Part shown: positions 28,062-38,358 of the stretch, piece after piece
Layout: each line of letters begins with the position of its first letter
How positions within the stretch are numbered: position 1 is the stretch's first letter
Source of the DNA: Rhizobiaceae bacterium
Lineage (GTDB): Bacteria > Pseudomonadota > Alphaproteobacteria > Rhizobiales > Rhizobiaceae
DNA: 42,687 nucleotides
Assembly: GCA_023953775.1 (NCBI GenBank)
Contig: JAMLJD010000035.1
Location: forward strand, 1 to 42,687
Reading direction: 5' to 3'
The notes under the pieces: model-generated
Database searches by the model: none
What the model saw: the letters and a program-made list of their open reading frames with translations, nothing else
Told to the model about the DNA's origin: nothing
Translations under genes and position numbers: made by a program

Positions 28062-28448
28062 ATGCGGGAATATTATTCGATCACCGAATTGACCCGGGAG
28101 TTCGATATCTCGACGCGTACGCTGCGCTTCTACGAGGACGAGGGCCTCGTGAAGCCGGTGCGGCGCGGGCGGACGCGTCTCTTCAAGCCGGCTGACCGGC
28201 ATCTGATCAAGCAGATCATGCGCGGCAAGCGTCTCGGATTCTCGATTGCCGAGATCCGCGAGATCATCCAGATGTACAAGGAGCCGCCCGGCGAGGTCGG
28301 CCAGCTCAAGCTGATGATCAAGCGCATCGAGGAGAAGCGCGAAAGCCTGCGCCAGAAGCGCCGCGACCTCGAGGAGACGCTGGACGAACTCGATCACGCC
28401 GAGGAGGCGTGCGTCGAACGTCTCGTTGAGCTTGGCGTCAGTACCTGA
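28062..28448 (+). CDS. MerR-family regulator, LiuR-like
   Basis: A 128-residue transcription factor. The N-terminal winged helix reads YYSITELTREFDISTRTLRFYEDEGLVKPVRRGRTRLF, then LKQ-type helices KQIMRGKRLGFSIAEIREIIQMY, then a long dimerisation coiled coil (about 78-120) ending HAEEACVERLVELGV. The run RGKRLGFSIAEIREII and the C-terminal pattern match LiuR, the regulator of leucine/isovalerate degradation in proteobacteria. No liu catabolic genes are next to it here. The ATG at 28062 has an AGGGA about ten bases upstream. No metal-binding cysteine cluster of the MerR/CueR kind is present. Confidence 0.85.
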   Translation: MREYYSITELTREFDISTRTLRFYEDEGLVKPVRRGRTRLFKPADRHLIKQIMRGKRLGFSIAEIREIIQMYKEPPGEVGQLKLMIKRIEEKRESLRQKRRDLEETLDELDHAEEACVERLVELGVST

Positions 28449-28464
28449 GAGGCGGTGGCCTGGC

Positions 28465-28941
28465 TCAGATCCAGCGCCTGACCCGCTTCTGGTAATCCCT
28501 GTACGCCTTGCCGAACCTCGCAGCGAGATGATGTTCCTCGCGCTCGATCGCGAGCTTCTGCGTCGCGAACGCCGCCACGAAGGCGAGCAGCACGAACCAC
28601 AATATGCCCGAAATCAGCCCGACGCCGATCATCAGCATCGTGTTGGCGAGATAGATCGGGTTGCGCGAGATCGCGAACGGCCCCTTGGTGACGAGATGCG
28701 CCGACCCGCGATGCGGCATGATGGTGGTCTTGGACCGGTGAAGCGTGCGCATGGCGCCGACGTCGAGCGCGATGACGCCGGCAACCATCACCCAGCCGAT
28801 CGCGAACAGGAAGTCCGACAGCGGCCGGCCGATCCAGGGCAGGGGGTAGAGGAAGTGCAGGATGATCGCCATCGCGATGGCGCTGACATAGAGCACGGGC
28901 GGCCAGGGAAACCGGTTCGGCCGTTCAGCCAGATCGTTCAT
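28465..28941 (-). CDS. Isoprenylcysteine carboxyl methyltransferase-like membrane protein
   Basis: A 158-residue integral membrane protein with about four helices. The C-terminal half, HLVTKGPFAISRNPIYLANTMLMIGVG followed by EREEHHLAARFGKAYRDYQKRVRRWI, is the signature of the ICMT/PEMT-like methyltransferase family that uses S-adenosylmethionine. Bacteria lack prenylated proteins of the eukaryotic kind, so the substrate (a lipid or small molecule) is unknown. It has a strong GGAGGAGG ribosome-binding site. Its start overlaps the stop of the upstream DUF1624 gene by four bases (ATGA), so the pair is co-translated. Confidence 0.85.
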   Translation of the reverse strand: MNDLAERPNRFPWPPVLYVSAIAMAIILHFLYPLPWIGRPLSDFLFAIGWVMVAGVIALDVGAMRTLHRSKTTIMPHRGSAHLVTKGPFAISRNPIYLANTMLMIGVGLISGILWFVLLAFVAAFATQKLAIEREEHHLAARFGKAYRDYQKRVRRWI

Positions 28942-29915
28942 TGCGGCTCCTCCTCCGTCATCGCGCGCTCCGTGTCGGCGGTGCACGCCCCCGCGATCTC
29001 GCGCAGATAGGCGCTGTTCTCCTCGCTCGGGGCGCCTGCCAGAACATCGCCCAGCCGGTCGTCGGCTTCAAGCGTGTCGAGCACGCAGTCGCAGTAGCGC
29101 ATGCAGAAGTCTTCGGCGCGCGTTTCTCTGCATTGCAGTTGGCAGGCCGAAAGGAAGCCGGCCCCGGGCGCCATCGCCGGTGCGGGGAAGATCTGTGCGA
29201 AGACCCAGACTGCGGCGATGAGCACCGGTTGGTGGATCAGGTAGAAAGCCAGGCTGTGTCGCCCGGCAAATTTGAGCGGTTGCGACCATCGACCGTATCT
29301 GAGGTCGGCCAGCCTGTCGAAAGTTCCGGCGGAATGCATGAGCTTCGCCGCGGCGATGCCCGCCAGCGTGGCGCCGAACCATGGGAAGACCGGCACGTAG
29401 TCGTTCGAACGGGGGTCGGACGAGGACAGCCCCACCCACCAGAGCCAGGGCGGGTCGAAAACCGCGCTGCGCAGAAGGTATGGCGCGGCAACCACGGCCA
29501 CCGCCGCGATCAGGATCGACCACCAGGGCAGCCGCAGGAAAGCCGGTCCCGCGACGGACGCGAAGGCAATCTGGTGCAGGATGCCGAAGAAGATGAAACC
29601 GTCGGGCACCGCGACATAGGTGACGATCGAGATCGCCAGCGCCGCGCCCGCGACCATCGCCAGCCGTTTGCCGAAGGACGCCCAGCGTACGCCGTCGCGA
29701 TGCGCCAGATAGAGGCTGATGCCGACGAGCACGAGGAAGGATGCCGCGATCGACCGCGCGAAATATTTCCAGCCGCCCGCCGCCGTCAGGCCGGGCTCGG
29801 CATAGCCGAAGAATTCCAGGTCCCAGGTGAAATGGTAGATCGCCATCGCGACGAGCGCGATGCCGCGCGCCAGATCGATCGTTTCGATGCGGTTGCGGGA
29901 AGCGGCTCTTTGCAT
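28938..29915 (-). CDS. DUF1624 (heparan-alpha-glucosaminide acetyltransferase-like) membrane protein with Cys-rich tail
   Basis: A 325-residue protein. The N-terminus RIETIDLARGIALVAMAIYHFTWDLEFFGY is typical of DUF1624/acyltransferase-3-like membrane proteins, with about seven or eight helices to residue 250. Blocks FFGILHQIAF and HSLAFYLIHQPVLIAAVW are also typical. After the last helix there is a tail of about 80 residues with the pattern C-x3-C-x8-C-x3-C-x-C (CQLQC, CMRYC, DC) and a later cysteine in AGACTAD, suggesting disulfide pairing outside the cytoplasm or metal binding. The ATG at 29915 (MQRAASRN) is chosen by the start of conserved sequence. Acyl transfer is inferred from the family; the substrate is unknown. 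Confidence 0.83.
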   Translation of the reverse strand: MQRAASRNRIETIDLARGIALVAMAIYHFTWDLEFFGYAEPGLTAAGGWKYFARSIAASFLVLVGISLYLAHRDGVRWASFGKRLAMVAGAALAISIVTYVAVPDGFIFFGILHQIAFASVAGPAFLRLPWWSILIAAVAVVAAPYLLRSAVFDPPWLWWVGLSSSDPRSNDYVPVFPWFGATLAGIAAAKLMHSAGTFDRLADLRYGRWSQPLKFAGRHSLAFYLIHQPVLIAAVWVFAQIFPAPAMAPGAGFLSACQLQCRETRAEDFCMRYCDCVLDTLEADDRLGDVLAGAPSEENSAYLREIAGACTADTERAMTEEEPQ

Positions 29916-30028
29916 GGGCACCCGATTTTCAGTGTTGGATTTGCGCCGGCGCGCGTTAGGTTCCCGCCTGGGCAATCGATAGCACGAATGGACGCCGCCG
30001 GTACAAACGGCGCGAAAAAGAGGATTGA

Positions 30029-30859
30029 ATGCACAGGATCAAGGCCAACGGCGCCGACATTCCGGCGATCGGAATGGGAACCTGGACGCTGAAGGGCGAC
30101 CAGTGCGCGGAACTCGTCGCCGCGGCGATCGACGTCGGCTACCGCCACGTCGATACCGCTGCGATGTATGCCAACGAGGATGCAGTGGGTCGTGGCATAG
30201 CCGGCTCCGGCATCGCCCGCGACGACATCTTCGTCACCACGAAAGTCTGGTGGACCGACATTGCGCCGGGCGATCTGGAACGCTCCGCCGAGCAGAGCCT
30301 GGCGCGCCTCGGCCTCGACCATGTCGACCTGCTCCTGATCCACTGGCCGAACCCGCGCATTCCGGTTGCCGATTCGATCGGTGCGCTGAACCGCGTGCGC
30401 GAGAGCGGCCTCGCGCGCAATATCGGCGTTTCGAACTTCACCACGGCGCTGCTAGACGAGGCCTTGCGGGCGAGCGATGCGCCGCTGGTCGCCGATCAGG
30501 TCGAGTACCATCCGATGCTGAACCAGGACAAGGTTCATGCCGCCTGCCGCAAGGCCGGAATGGCCATGGTCTCCTATTGTCCGCTCTACCGCGGCGGCGC
30601 GCTGTTCGACCGGCCCGAGATCGTCGGGCCGGCACGCCGGCTGGGCAAGGCCCCGGCGCAGATCGTGCTGCGCTGGCATGTCCAGCAGGATGGCGTGGTC
30701 GCCATTCCGCGCACGACGCGCCGGGAGCGGCTGGCCGAGAACCTTGCCGTCTTCGACTTCGAGCTCGATGCCGCAGAGATGGACGCGATTTCCGCGCTTT
30801 CGTCTGCCAACAGCCGCATCTGCGACTTCGAGTTCTCGCCGCGGTGGGACGCTGCCTAG
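30029..30859 (+). CDS. Aldo/keto reductase
   Basis: An NADPH-dependent carbonyl reductase of 276 residues with the TIM-barrel AKR fold. The catalytic tetrad is complete: Asp42 and Tyr47 in HVDTAAMYANE, Lys72 in VTTKVWW, and His105 in LLLIHWPNP. NADP-binding sequence IPRTTRRERLAENL is near residue 228. It resembles the 2,5-diketo-gluconate reductase subgroup (dkgA/dkgB-like), but the natural substrate cannot be decided. An AGAGGA lies four bases before the ATG. It is divergent from the DUF1624 gene. Confidence 0.93.
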   Translation: MHRIKANGADIPAIGMGTWTLKGDQCAELVAAAIDVGYRHVDTAAMYANEDAVGRGIAGSGIARDDIFVTTKVWWTDIAPGDLERSAEQSLARLGLDHVDLLLIHWPNPRIPVADSIGALNRVRESGLARNIGVSNFTTALLDEALRASDAPLVADQVEYHPMLNQDKVHAACRKAGMAMVSYCPLYRGGALFDRPEIVGPARRLGKAPAQIVLRWHVQQDGVVAIPRTTRRERLAENLAVFDFELDAAEMDAISALSSANSRICDFEFSPRWDAA

Positions 30860-30972
30860 CCGGCGTCCAAGCGCCTGATTTTACGACATTTAAGCGTCGG
30901 TTTCCTGCTAATGGCGCGGCCTCTTCCGCTGCATATCTCGGGTGAGAAACCCGTGCATGGCGGAAAGGGCGA

Positions 30973-32172
30973 ATGGCGACGCAGGTCAGGCATCCGATCT
31001 GGCTTCCCGCCGTCCGCAGTCCCGGCGCAAGCACCTTCGCCGTGCTCTATGCGCTGGACTCGTTCGCGCGTGCCTCGGTTGCCAGCGTCATACCGATCCA
31101 GGCCTATCATCTCCTGCAGAGCGAGCAGGCGGTGTCGCTGCTCTACACCGTGGTATCGCTTGCCGGCCTGTCGATCACGCTGACCCTGCCGCTGCTGATC
31201 CTGCGGCTGGCGCGCCGCTGGGTCTACACGATCGGCATAGGCCTTCTGGTCCTCGGATCGGCCTTCTTCGTCACCGATACGCTCGCCGGCCAAATTGTCG
31301 GCATGTTTGCCCGGGTGGCCGGCGCGAGCACGCTGTCGATCACGCTCAACCTCTACATCATGGATCATATACGCAAGACGGACTTCATGCAGGCAGAATC
31401 GATGCGGCTCGCCTGGTCGACGCTTGCCTGGACCGGCGGCCCGACGCTTGGCGTCGTGCTCTATACAGAGTTCGGTATCGTCGCCGCGCATGCCGTCGTC
31501 GTCGTTTCGTCGGTCATGCTGCTTGCCCTGTTCTGGTATTTCCGGCTCGGCGACAATCCGCTGATCCGGCCGGGCAAGACGCGGCCGGCCAATCCCCTGC
31601 GCAATGTCGGGCGCTTCGTCTCGCAGCCGCGCCTGCGGGTCGCATGGCTCATCGCTTTCGGGCGCTCCTGCTTCTGGACCAGCTTCTTCGTCTATGCGCC
31701 GATCCTGATGGTGGTGACGGGCGAGGGCAGCCTGGCCGGCGGCCTGCTTGTGTCGGCCGCCAACGCGCTCCTGTTCACGGCGCTGATCTGGGGCCGTGCG
31801 GGCAAGCGGTTCGGCGCCCGTCGGACCATGGCCTTCGCCTTCGCGGCAATGGCCGCCGCCCTCTTCGCCGCGGCGGCGACGGGCGAGGCGTTTCCGCTGG
31901 TCACCGGCGCCTTTCTGCTGGTCACCGCCTTCTTCGCCATCGCTCTCGACGCGCTCGGCTCGACGGTCTTCATGCGCGCGGTCCATCCTTATGAGCGGCC
32001 GCAGATGACGGCCGTCTACCGCACCTATCTCGATCTGTCGGAAATCACCCCGCCGCTCGTCTTCTCGGTCACGCTGGCCTTCTTCGGTCTCGGCAGCGTC
32101 TTCGCGACGCTTGCGATCTTCAGCCTCGTCTGCGGCTGGATCACCTGGCGCTATCTGCCTAGGCGGATCTAG
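30973..32172 (+). CDS. MFS transporter
   Basis: A 399-residue, 12-helix permease. It begins after a good GGAAAGG. The first helix contains VLYALDSFARASVASVIPIQAYHLL, and loops carry RLARRWVY and GRAGKRFGARRTM, the MFS-type basic motifs. I do not recognise a substrate-specific subgroup. It runs in the same direction as the aldo/keto reductase 113 bp upstream and converges on psuG, with ten bases between the stops and a short CTAGG/CCTAG repeat that includes both stop codons. Confidence 0.85.
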   Translation: MATQVRHPIWLPAVRSPGASTFAVLYALDSFARASVASVIPIQAYHLLQSEQAVSLLYTVVSLAGLSITLTLPLLILRLARRWVYTIGIGLLVLGSAFFVTDTLAGQIVGMFARVAGASTLSITLNLYIMDHIRKTDFMQAESMRLAWSTLAWTGGPTLGVVLYTEFGIVAAHAVVVVSSVMLLALFWYFRLGDNPLIRPGKTRPANPLRNVGRFVSQPRLRVAWLIAFGRSCFWTSFFVYAPILMVVTGEGSLAGGLLVSAANALLFTALIWGRAGKRFGARRTMAFAFAAMAAALFAAAATGEAFPLVTGAFLLVTAFFAIALDALGSTVFMRAVHPYERPQMTAVYRTYLDLSEITPPLVFSVTLAFFGLGSVFATLAIFSLVCGWITWRYLPRRI

Positions 32173-32182
32173 GGTCAGGATC

Positions 32183-33109
32183 CTAGAGCTTCGTCAGCGC
32201 TACCGCGATCTCCGCCGCCAGGCGCGCATTGTTTTCGACCAGCGCTATGTTGGTCTTGAGGCTGCGCCCGCCGGTTCCTTCGAGGATGTGCTGCAGCAGG
32301 AACGGCGTGACCGCCTTGCCGCTGACGCCACTGGCGAGCGCGGCGGCCTGTGCGGCCTCGATGTAGCGCGCCATCTCGGCGGCGGGAATCTCGTCCCCCT
32401 CCGGTACTGGATTGGCGATAAGCATGCCGCCATCCGTTCCGATCGCCGCCCGCGTCGTGAAGAAGCGGGCGATCGCCCCGGCTGTATCAAGCCTGAGCGG
32501 CGCGGGATGAGGCGACATGCGCGACCAGAAGGCCGGCATCACATCGGTGCCGTAGCCGACCACCGGCACGCCGCGCGTTTCCAGCACCTCGAGAGTCTTC
32601 TCGACGTCGAGGATGGCCTTGGCGCCGGCCGACACCACGATGACCGGCGTCCGCGCCAGCTCGTCGAGATCGGCCGAGATGTCGAAGCTCGTTTCGGCAC
32701 CCTTGTGGACACCGCCGATACCGCCAGTGGCGAAGACGCGGATCCCGGCGCCCGCGGCAGCGATCATCGTCGCCGCGACCGTCGTGCCGCCGGTGCGGTG
32801 CTCCGACAGCGCAAAGCCGAGATCGGCCCGCGAGAGCTTCATCGGGTCGCGCGCCTGGGCGAGCGTCTCGCGCTCCTCCTCCGACAGGCCGATCTTCAGC
32901 CGGCCGTCGATGACCGCGATCGTCGCCGGCTCGGCGCCCCCGTCGCGGATGATGTCTTCGACCCTCGCCGCCATACGCGCATTGTCGGGGAAGGGCATGC
33001 CATGCGTGATGATGGTCGATTCCAGTGCGACGACGGGACGCCCGGCCGCCAGCGCGTCGGAAACCGGCGCGTGAATGTCGATCAGGGATGAAGAAACGAG
33101 CTTTGCCAT
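32183..33109 (-). CDS. psuG: Pseudouridine-5'-phosphate glycosidase
   Basis: Breaks the C-C glycosidic bond of pseudouridine 5'-phosphate to uracil and ribose 5-phosphate. It is 308 residues starting at MAKLVSS. Conserved blocks are VVALESTIITHGMPFPDN with the catalytic glutamate, RTGGTTVAATM, IRVFATGGIGGVH, VVSAGAKAILD with the catalytic lysine, and GTDVMPAFW followed by ANPVPEGDEIP. It lies 19 bases after the kinase gene on the same strand, matching the two-step salvage route in which PsuK first phosphorylates pseudouridine released from RNA turnover. Confidence 0.95.
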   Translation of the reverse strand: MAKLVSSSLIDIHAPVSDALAAGRPVVALESTIITHGMPFPDNARMAARVEDIIRDGGAEPATIAVIDGRLKIGLSEEERETLAQARDPMKLSRADLGFALSEHRTGGTTVAATMIAAAGAGIRVFATGGIGGVHKGAETSFDISADLDELARTPVIVVSAGAKAILDVEKTLEVLETRGVPVVGYGTDVMPAFWSRMSPHPAPLRLDTAGAIARFFTTRAAIGTDGGMLIANPVPEGDEIPAAEMARYIEAAQAAALASGVSGKAVTPFLLQHILEGTGGRSLKTNIALVENNARLAAEIAVALTKL

Positions 33110-33128
33110 GGGAACTCCTGCCGCGCTC

Positions 33129-34067
33129 TCATGCCACGGCCTGCGGGGCGGGAACAAGCGCCAGGGCCGCGTCGAATTCGCCCCGGCTCCACCCGGCCAC
33201 GGAGCGGCCGCTCTCGATGGTGATGAGCGCGGCCGCCAGCCCCTCGCGCAGCGCCGGCCGGAAGCCGTGTCCGTGCATCATCGCTGCGATTGCCGTCCCG
33301 GTGACCGAATCGCCCGCACCGGTGACGTCGGCGACGCGGCGGGGCTTCGGGGGCTGGAGCGTGAAGAAACCGTCCGCATCGAAACCGGTGACGGGCGCGC
33401 CGCCTGCCGTCACGACGCCGCGTCCCAGGCCCCTGTCGCGCAACGTCCGCGCCGCGCCGACGGCATCGGCATGGGGATCACCGGCAAGCGCTCGCGCCTC
33501 GCGCAGGTTCATGAACAGGCAGTCGAGCCGCGCCATCACCGGCAGAAGCCGCACCGCCTTTGCAGGAGCCACCGCGATCGCGTGGATGGGTATGGCCGGG
33601 ATCGCGCCGACCAGCCGGAGAAGTGCGTCTTCGGTGAGGTTCGCGTCTACGAGCACTGCCTGCGCATCGGCCGCCGCATCGCGAAAGGCCCGCCGCCGGA
33701 CCTGACGTACGAAAGCCGTTTCGTAGAGCCCCATATCGGCGAGCCCGGCGATCAGCTCTCCGTCCTCGTCGATGAGCGCGGTGTAGCTCGGCGAGGCGCG
33801 GTCGAGGAAGATCGCCGAGAGGTCGCGTATGCCTGCCGCCGCGATCGCAGCCGCCACCCGTTCCCCGGCCATGTCGCCGCCGCGCACCGACAGGATCGCT
33901 CCGTCGACGCCGCCTGCCACTGCATTGCGCAGCGCATTGAAGGCGGCGCCGCCGACATCTTCCGCCATTCGCCCGGCATTCGACGCGCCGGCGGCATAAG
34001 GCCCCGAAATCTGGCCGCGCCGGTCGACATGCGCGCCGCCGGCGGCAAGGAGAAGCGGTCTGGTCAT
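33129..34067 (-). CDS. psuK: PfkB-family kinase, pseudouridine kinase
   Basis: A 312-residue ribokinase-fold enzyme. The C-terminal PfkB signature is [15 protein letters not shown] with the catalytic aspartate, and the N-terminal part has [15 protein letters not shown]. The pairing with psuG, 19 bases downstream, indicates pseudouridine as substrate; sequence alone would only say sugar or nucleoside kinase. The start is the ATG at 34067, from which the frame begins [15 protein letters not shown]. It is divergent from recA across a 294-bp regulatory region. Confidence 0.9.
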   Translation of the reverse strand: MTRPLLLAAGGAHVDRRGQISGPYAAGASNAGRMAEDVGGAAFNALRNAVAGGVDGAILSVRGGDMAGERVAAAIAAAGIRDLSAIFLDRASPSYTALIDEDGELIAGLADMGLYETAFVRQVRRRAFRDAAADAQAVLVDANLTEDALLRLVGAIPAIPIHAIAVAPAKAVRLLPVMARLDCLFMNLREARALAGDPHADAVGAARTLRDRGLGRGVVTAGGAPVTGFDADGFFTLQPPKPRRVADVTGAGDSVTGTAIAAMMHGHGFRPALREGLAAALITIESGRSVAGWSRGEFDAALALVPAPQAVA

Positions 34068-34276
34068 GCGGGAAGCGCCGGCTGCATGGCGCGACAGTAG
34101 GGCCGCGCGCGCGCCGCTTCAATCGGTCTTGCCGAATCGGTTGTATGGCTGGCTCTGAGCGCTTTGGTTCCCGGCGGGCGAACCCGGCGTTTCAAGGGGA
34201 TCCATCCGGAGTGAGTCGGATCAGACAAAAAAAGAACAGAATCGATTTTAATCGTAAAAACAGTGCGTTGCCTGCT

Positions 34277-34306
34277 CTTGTCAAAACGGAACAAAAAAGG
34301 TACAAA
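34277..34306 (+). promoter_or_regulatory. recA promoter
   Basis: CTTGTC (34277-34282) as -35 and TACAAA (34301-34306) as -10, 18 bases apart, in an AT-rich patch that stands out from the local GC-rich DNA. Transcription would start near 34313, about 50 bases before the recA ATG. The region also contains TTG-N11-CAA (34268-34284), a pattern I recall from early work on the Rhizobium etli recA promoter. Confidence 0.6.
34289..34303 (+). promoter_or_regulatory. LexA operator of recA
   Basis: GAAC (34289-34292), seven bases (AAAAAAG) and GTAC (34300-34303) form an alphaproteobacterial LexA box with one mismatch in the second half (GTAC for GAAC). It lies in the spacer of the recA promoter, the same placement as in the promoter of the 28-aa gene, supporting common SOS control. 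Confidence 0.68.
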
Positions 34307-34361
34307 AAAATGACCGCGCCGGGTCCTCCGGCCTTCGCCGACAACCAAGGGGTGTTGTATC

Positions 34362-35450
<1,089 letters not shown>

Positions 35451-35463
35451 AAGCCGGCCTTTG

Positions 35464-35498
35464 CGCCGCGCCCGGGACTGTCCGGGACTTGCGCGGCG
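35464..35498 (+). other. Large inverted repeat between recA and alaS
   Basis: CGCCGCG (35464-35470) pairs with CGCGGCG (35492-35498), enclosing an inner CCCGG/CCGGG stem with loop GACTGT. Together they form a two-step hairpin 13 bases after the recA stop. No T-run follows, so it may protect the recA mRNA 3' end rather than terminate. Confidence 0.45.
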
Positions 35499-35510
35499 GG
35501 GCATTAAGTT

Positions 35511-35546
35511 GAAGGGCCGCGGGGCTTTCCGTCCGGCGGCCTTTCG
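35511..35546 (+). terminator. Probable recA terminator
   Basis: GGCCGC (35515-35520) and GCGGCC (35536-35541) form a stem with a 15-base loop, followed by TTTCGTTT. This is a moderate intrinsic terminator before alaS. Confidence 0.45.
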
Positions 35547-35670
35547 TTTGGGGCGTTTCGCCGCGCCGACCCCCGAAGCCCCCGCTTCCGTCCCGGCATG
35601 AAAGTCTCTAAAAGGCTTGCCGGGCTCCAGCCGAGGTTCGGCCGGAGCGCGAAGTCGCAAGGGGCAGTTC

Positions 35671-38343
35671 ATGAGTGGCGTCAACGAGATCCGGTCGACA
35701 TTTCTCGACTTCTTCAGGACCAACGGACACGAGGTGGTGGCCTCGAGCCCGCTCGTGCCGCGCAACGATCCGACATTGATGTTCACCAATGCCGGCATGG
35801 TGCAGTTCAAGAACGTCTTCACCGGCCTCGAGACGCGCCCATTCAGCCGCGCCGCCACCGCGCAGAAATCGGTGCGCGCCGGTGGCAAGCACAACGACCT
35901 CGACAATGTCGGCTATACGGCGCGCCATCTCACCTTCTTCGAAATGCTCGGCAATTTCTCCTTCGGCGATTATTTCAAGGACGTCGCGATCGAACTCGCC
36001 TGGAAGCTGATCACCGAGGATTTCGGCCTGCCGAAGGACAAGCTGCTCGTCACCGTCTACCACACCGACGACGAGGCCGCGGCGCTGTGGAAGAAGATCG
36101 CCGGCTTCTCCGACGAGCGCATCATCCGCATCCCCACCAGCGACAATTTCTGGGCCATGGGCGATACCGGGCCGTGCGGCCCGTGTTCGGAGATCTTCAT
36201 CGACCGCGGCGAGCATATCTGGGGCGGCCCGCCCGGCAGCCCGGAGGAGGATGGCGACCGCTTCCTCGAATTCTGGAACCTGGTCTTCATGCAGTTCGAC
36301 CAGCCGGAGCCGGGAAAGCAGGTTCCCCTGCCGCGGCCCTCGATCGATACGGGCATGGGGCTCGAGCGCATGGCCTCGATCCTGCAGGGCGTCGAGAGCG
36401 TCTTCGAGACCGACCTGTTCCGCCATTTGATCGACGCGACCGCCACGGCGCTCGGCCGCCGGCCCTGCATGGACGACGTTGCCTCGTTCCGTGTCATTGG
36501 AGACCACCTGCGCTCGTCCTGCTTCCTAATCGCCGACGGCGTTCTGCCGTCCAACGAGGGCCGCGGCTACGTTCTGAGGCGCATCATGCGCCGCGCCATG
36601 AGGCACGGCCAGCTTCTGGGCAGTTCCGAGCCGCTGATGCACAGGCTGGTTCCGGCGCTGGTTCGCGAGATGGGCCAGGCCTATCCCGAACTGGTGCGCG
36701 GCGAGGCGCTGATCACCGAGACGCTGAAGCTCGAGGAGACGCGGTTCCGGAAGACCCTGGCGCGCGGGCTCGGGCTCCTCGCCGACGCGACGGAGAACCT
36801 GTCCTCGGGCGACATGCTCGACGGCGAGACGGCCTTCCGGCTCTACGACACCTACGGCTTTCCGCTCGACCTGACGCAGGATGCGCTGCGCCAGCGCAGC
36901 ATCTCGGTCGACATCGCCGGCTTCACCGATGCCATGGAGCGGCAGAAGGCCGAGGCCCGCGCCAGCTGGGCCGGCTCCGGCGAGGCGGCCACGGAAACAG
37001 TCTGGTACGAATTGCGCGACCGGCTTGGCGCCACCGAGTTCCTCGGCTACGCGACGGAAAAGGCGGAAGGCGTGATCACGGCAATGGTGCGCGACGGCAA
37101 GCCCGTCGATACGGCCGCCGAAGGGTCCGAGGTCGCGGTTGTGGTCAACCAGACGCCGTTCTACGGCGAATCGGGCGGCCAGGTCGGCGACACCGGCACG
37201 ATCCGCGGCGACGGCTTCGAGATCGTGGTCACCGACACGCAGAAGAAGGCCGACGGGCTGTTCGTCCATCTCGGTAAGGTCGTTTACGGCGAGGCCGGGC
37301 TTCGCGCCGAGGTCGAGCTCGAGGTAGACCACCAGCGCCGCGGCAAGGTGCGCGCCAACCATTCGGCGACGCATCTTCTCCACGAGGCGCTGCGCGAGAC
37401 ACTTGGAACCCATGTCGCCCAGAAGGGCTCGCTGGTTGCGCCCGACCGGCTGCGGTTCGACTTCTCGCATCCCAAGCCTGTCTCGGCCGAGGAACTGGAG
37501 GCGATCGAGGACATCGCCAACGCGGTCGTCCTGCAGAACGCGCCGGTGACCACGCGGCTGATGGCGGTGGATGACGCGATTGCCGAGGGTGCGATGGCGC
37601 TGTTCGGTGAGAAATACGGTGACGAGGTCCGCGTCGTTTCGATGGGCACTGCGCAGTCGGGCCCGAAGGCGAACCGCGCCTATTCGGTCGAGCTGTGCGG
37701 CGGCACCCATGTCTCGGCGACCGGCGACATCGGGCTGATCCGCGTCGTCGGCGAAAGCGCGGTCGCCTCTGGCGTGCGCCGCCTCGAGGCGCTGACGGGC
37801 GAGGCGGCCCGGCACTATCTGGACGAACAGGAAAAGCGGCTGAAGCAGGTCGCGTCCGCGCTGAAGGTGTCGCCCGCCGAAGCCGCGGGCCGGCTCGAGG
37901 CGCTGCTCGAAGAGCGGCGTCGGCTCGAACGCGAGCTCGCCGAAGCACGCAAGAAGCTGGCGCTCGGCGGCGGTGAGGGGGCCGGCGCTGCCGGGGGCGG
38001 CGAGGCCGAGACGGTCGCCGGTGTCGGCTTCATCGGGAAAAGCGTGTCGGGCGTCCAGCCCAAGGATCTGAAGCCGCTCGCCGATGCCGGCAAGCAGTCT
38101 GTCGGCTCGGGCGTGGTCGTCTTCATCGGTTCGGGCGACGACGGCAAGGCGAGCGTGGTCGTCGGCGTGACCGAGGATCTGACGGGCCGCTTCTCGGCCG
38201 TCGATCTGGTGCGGGTCGCGTCCGCGGCGCTCGGCGGCAAGGGCGGCGGCGGCCGTCCCGACATGGCCCAGGCGGGTGGTCCCGACGGCGCGAAAGCCGA
38301 CGAGGCGATCCGCGCCGTGCGCGAGGCCATGGAAGCGGCCTGA
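35671..38343 (+). CDS. alaS: Alanyl-tRNA synthetase
   Basis: Class II synthetase charging tRNA-Ala, 890 residues. The N-terminal catalytic domain starts [21 protein letters not shown] and includes [21 protein letters not shown] and the motif 2 region [35 protein letters not shown]. The editing domain has the zinc-type motif [16 protein letters not shown] and [13 protein letters not shown]. The C-terminal coiled coil ([13 protein letters not shown], then [17 protein letters not shown]) and the DHHA1-type C-Ala domain follow. The AAGGGG before the ATG at 35671 sets the start. recA-alaS order is common in rhizobia. Confidence 0.98.
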   Translation: MSGVNEIRSTFLDFFRTNGHEVVASSPLVPRNDPTLMFTNAGMVQFKNVFTGLETRPFSRAATAQKSVRAGGKHNDLDNVGYTARHLTFFEMLGNFSFGDYFKDVAIELAWKLITEDFGLPKDKLLVTVYHTDDEAAALWKKIAGFSDERIIRIPTSDNFWAMGDTGPCGPCSEIFIDRGEHIWGGPPGSPEEDGDRFLEFWNLVFMQFDQPEPGKQVPLPRPSIDTGMGLERMASILQGVESVFETDLFRHLIDATATALGRRPCMDDVASFRVIGDHLRSSCFLIADGVLPSNEGRGYVLRRIMRRAMRHGQLLGSSEPLMHRLVPALVREMGQAYPELVRGEALITETLKLEETRFRKTLARGLGLLADATENLSSGDMLDGETAFRLYDTYGFPLDLTQDALRQRSISVDIAGFTDAMERQKAEARASWAGSGEAATETVWYELRDRLGATEFLGYATEKAEGVITAMVRDGKPVDTAAEGSEVAVVVNQTPFYGESGGQVGDTGTIRGDGFEIVVTDTQKKADGLFVHLGKVVYGEAGLRAEVELEVDHQRRGKVRANHSATHLLHEALRETLGTHVAQKGSLVAPDRLRFDFSHPKPVSAEELEAIEDIANAVVLQNAPVTTRLMAVDDAIAEGAMALFGEKYGDEVRVVSMGTAQSGPKANRAYSVELCGGTHVSATGDIGLIRVVGESAVASGVRRLEALTGEAARHYLDEQEKRLKQVASALKVSPAEAAGRLEALLEERRRLERELAEARKKLALGGGEGAGAAGGGEAETVAGVGFIGKSVSGVQPKDLKPLADAGKQSVGSGVVVFIGSGDDGKASVVVGVTEDLTGRFSAVDLVRVASAALGGKGGGGRPDMAQAGGPDGAKADEAIRAVREAMEAA

Positions 38344-38358
38344 CGGCCGGTATGCGTC

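Noticed and set aside
32165..32190. CTAGG/CCTAG repeat between the MFS gene and psuG as a bidirectional terminator
   Set aside because: Only five pairs, overlaps both stop codons and has no T-run on either side.
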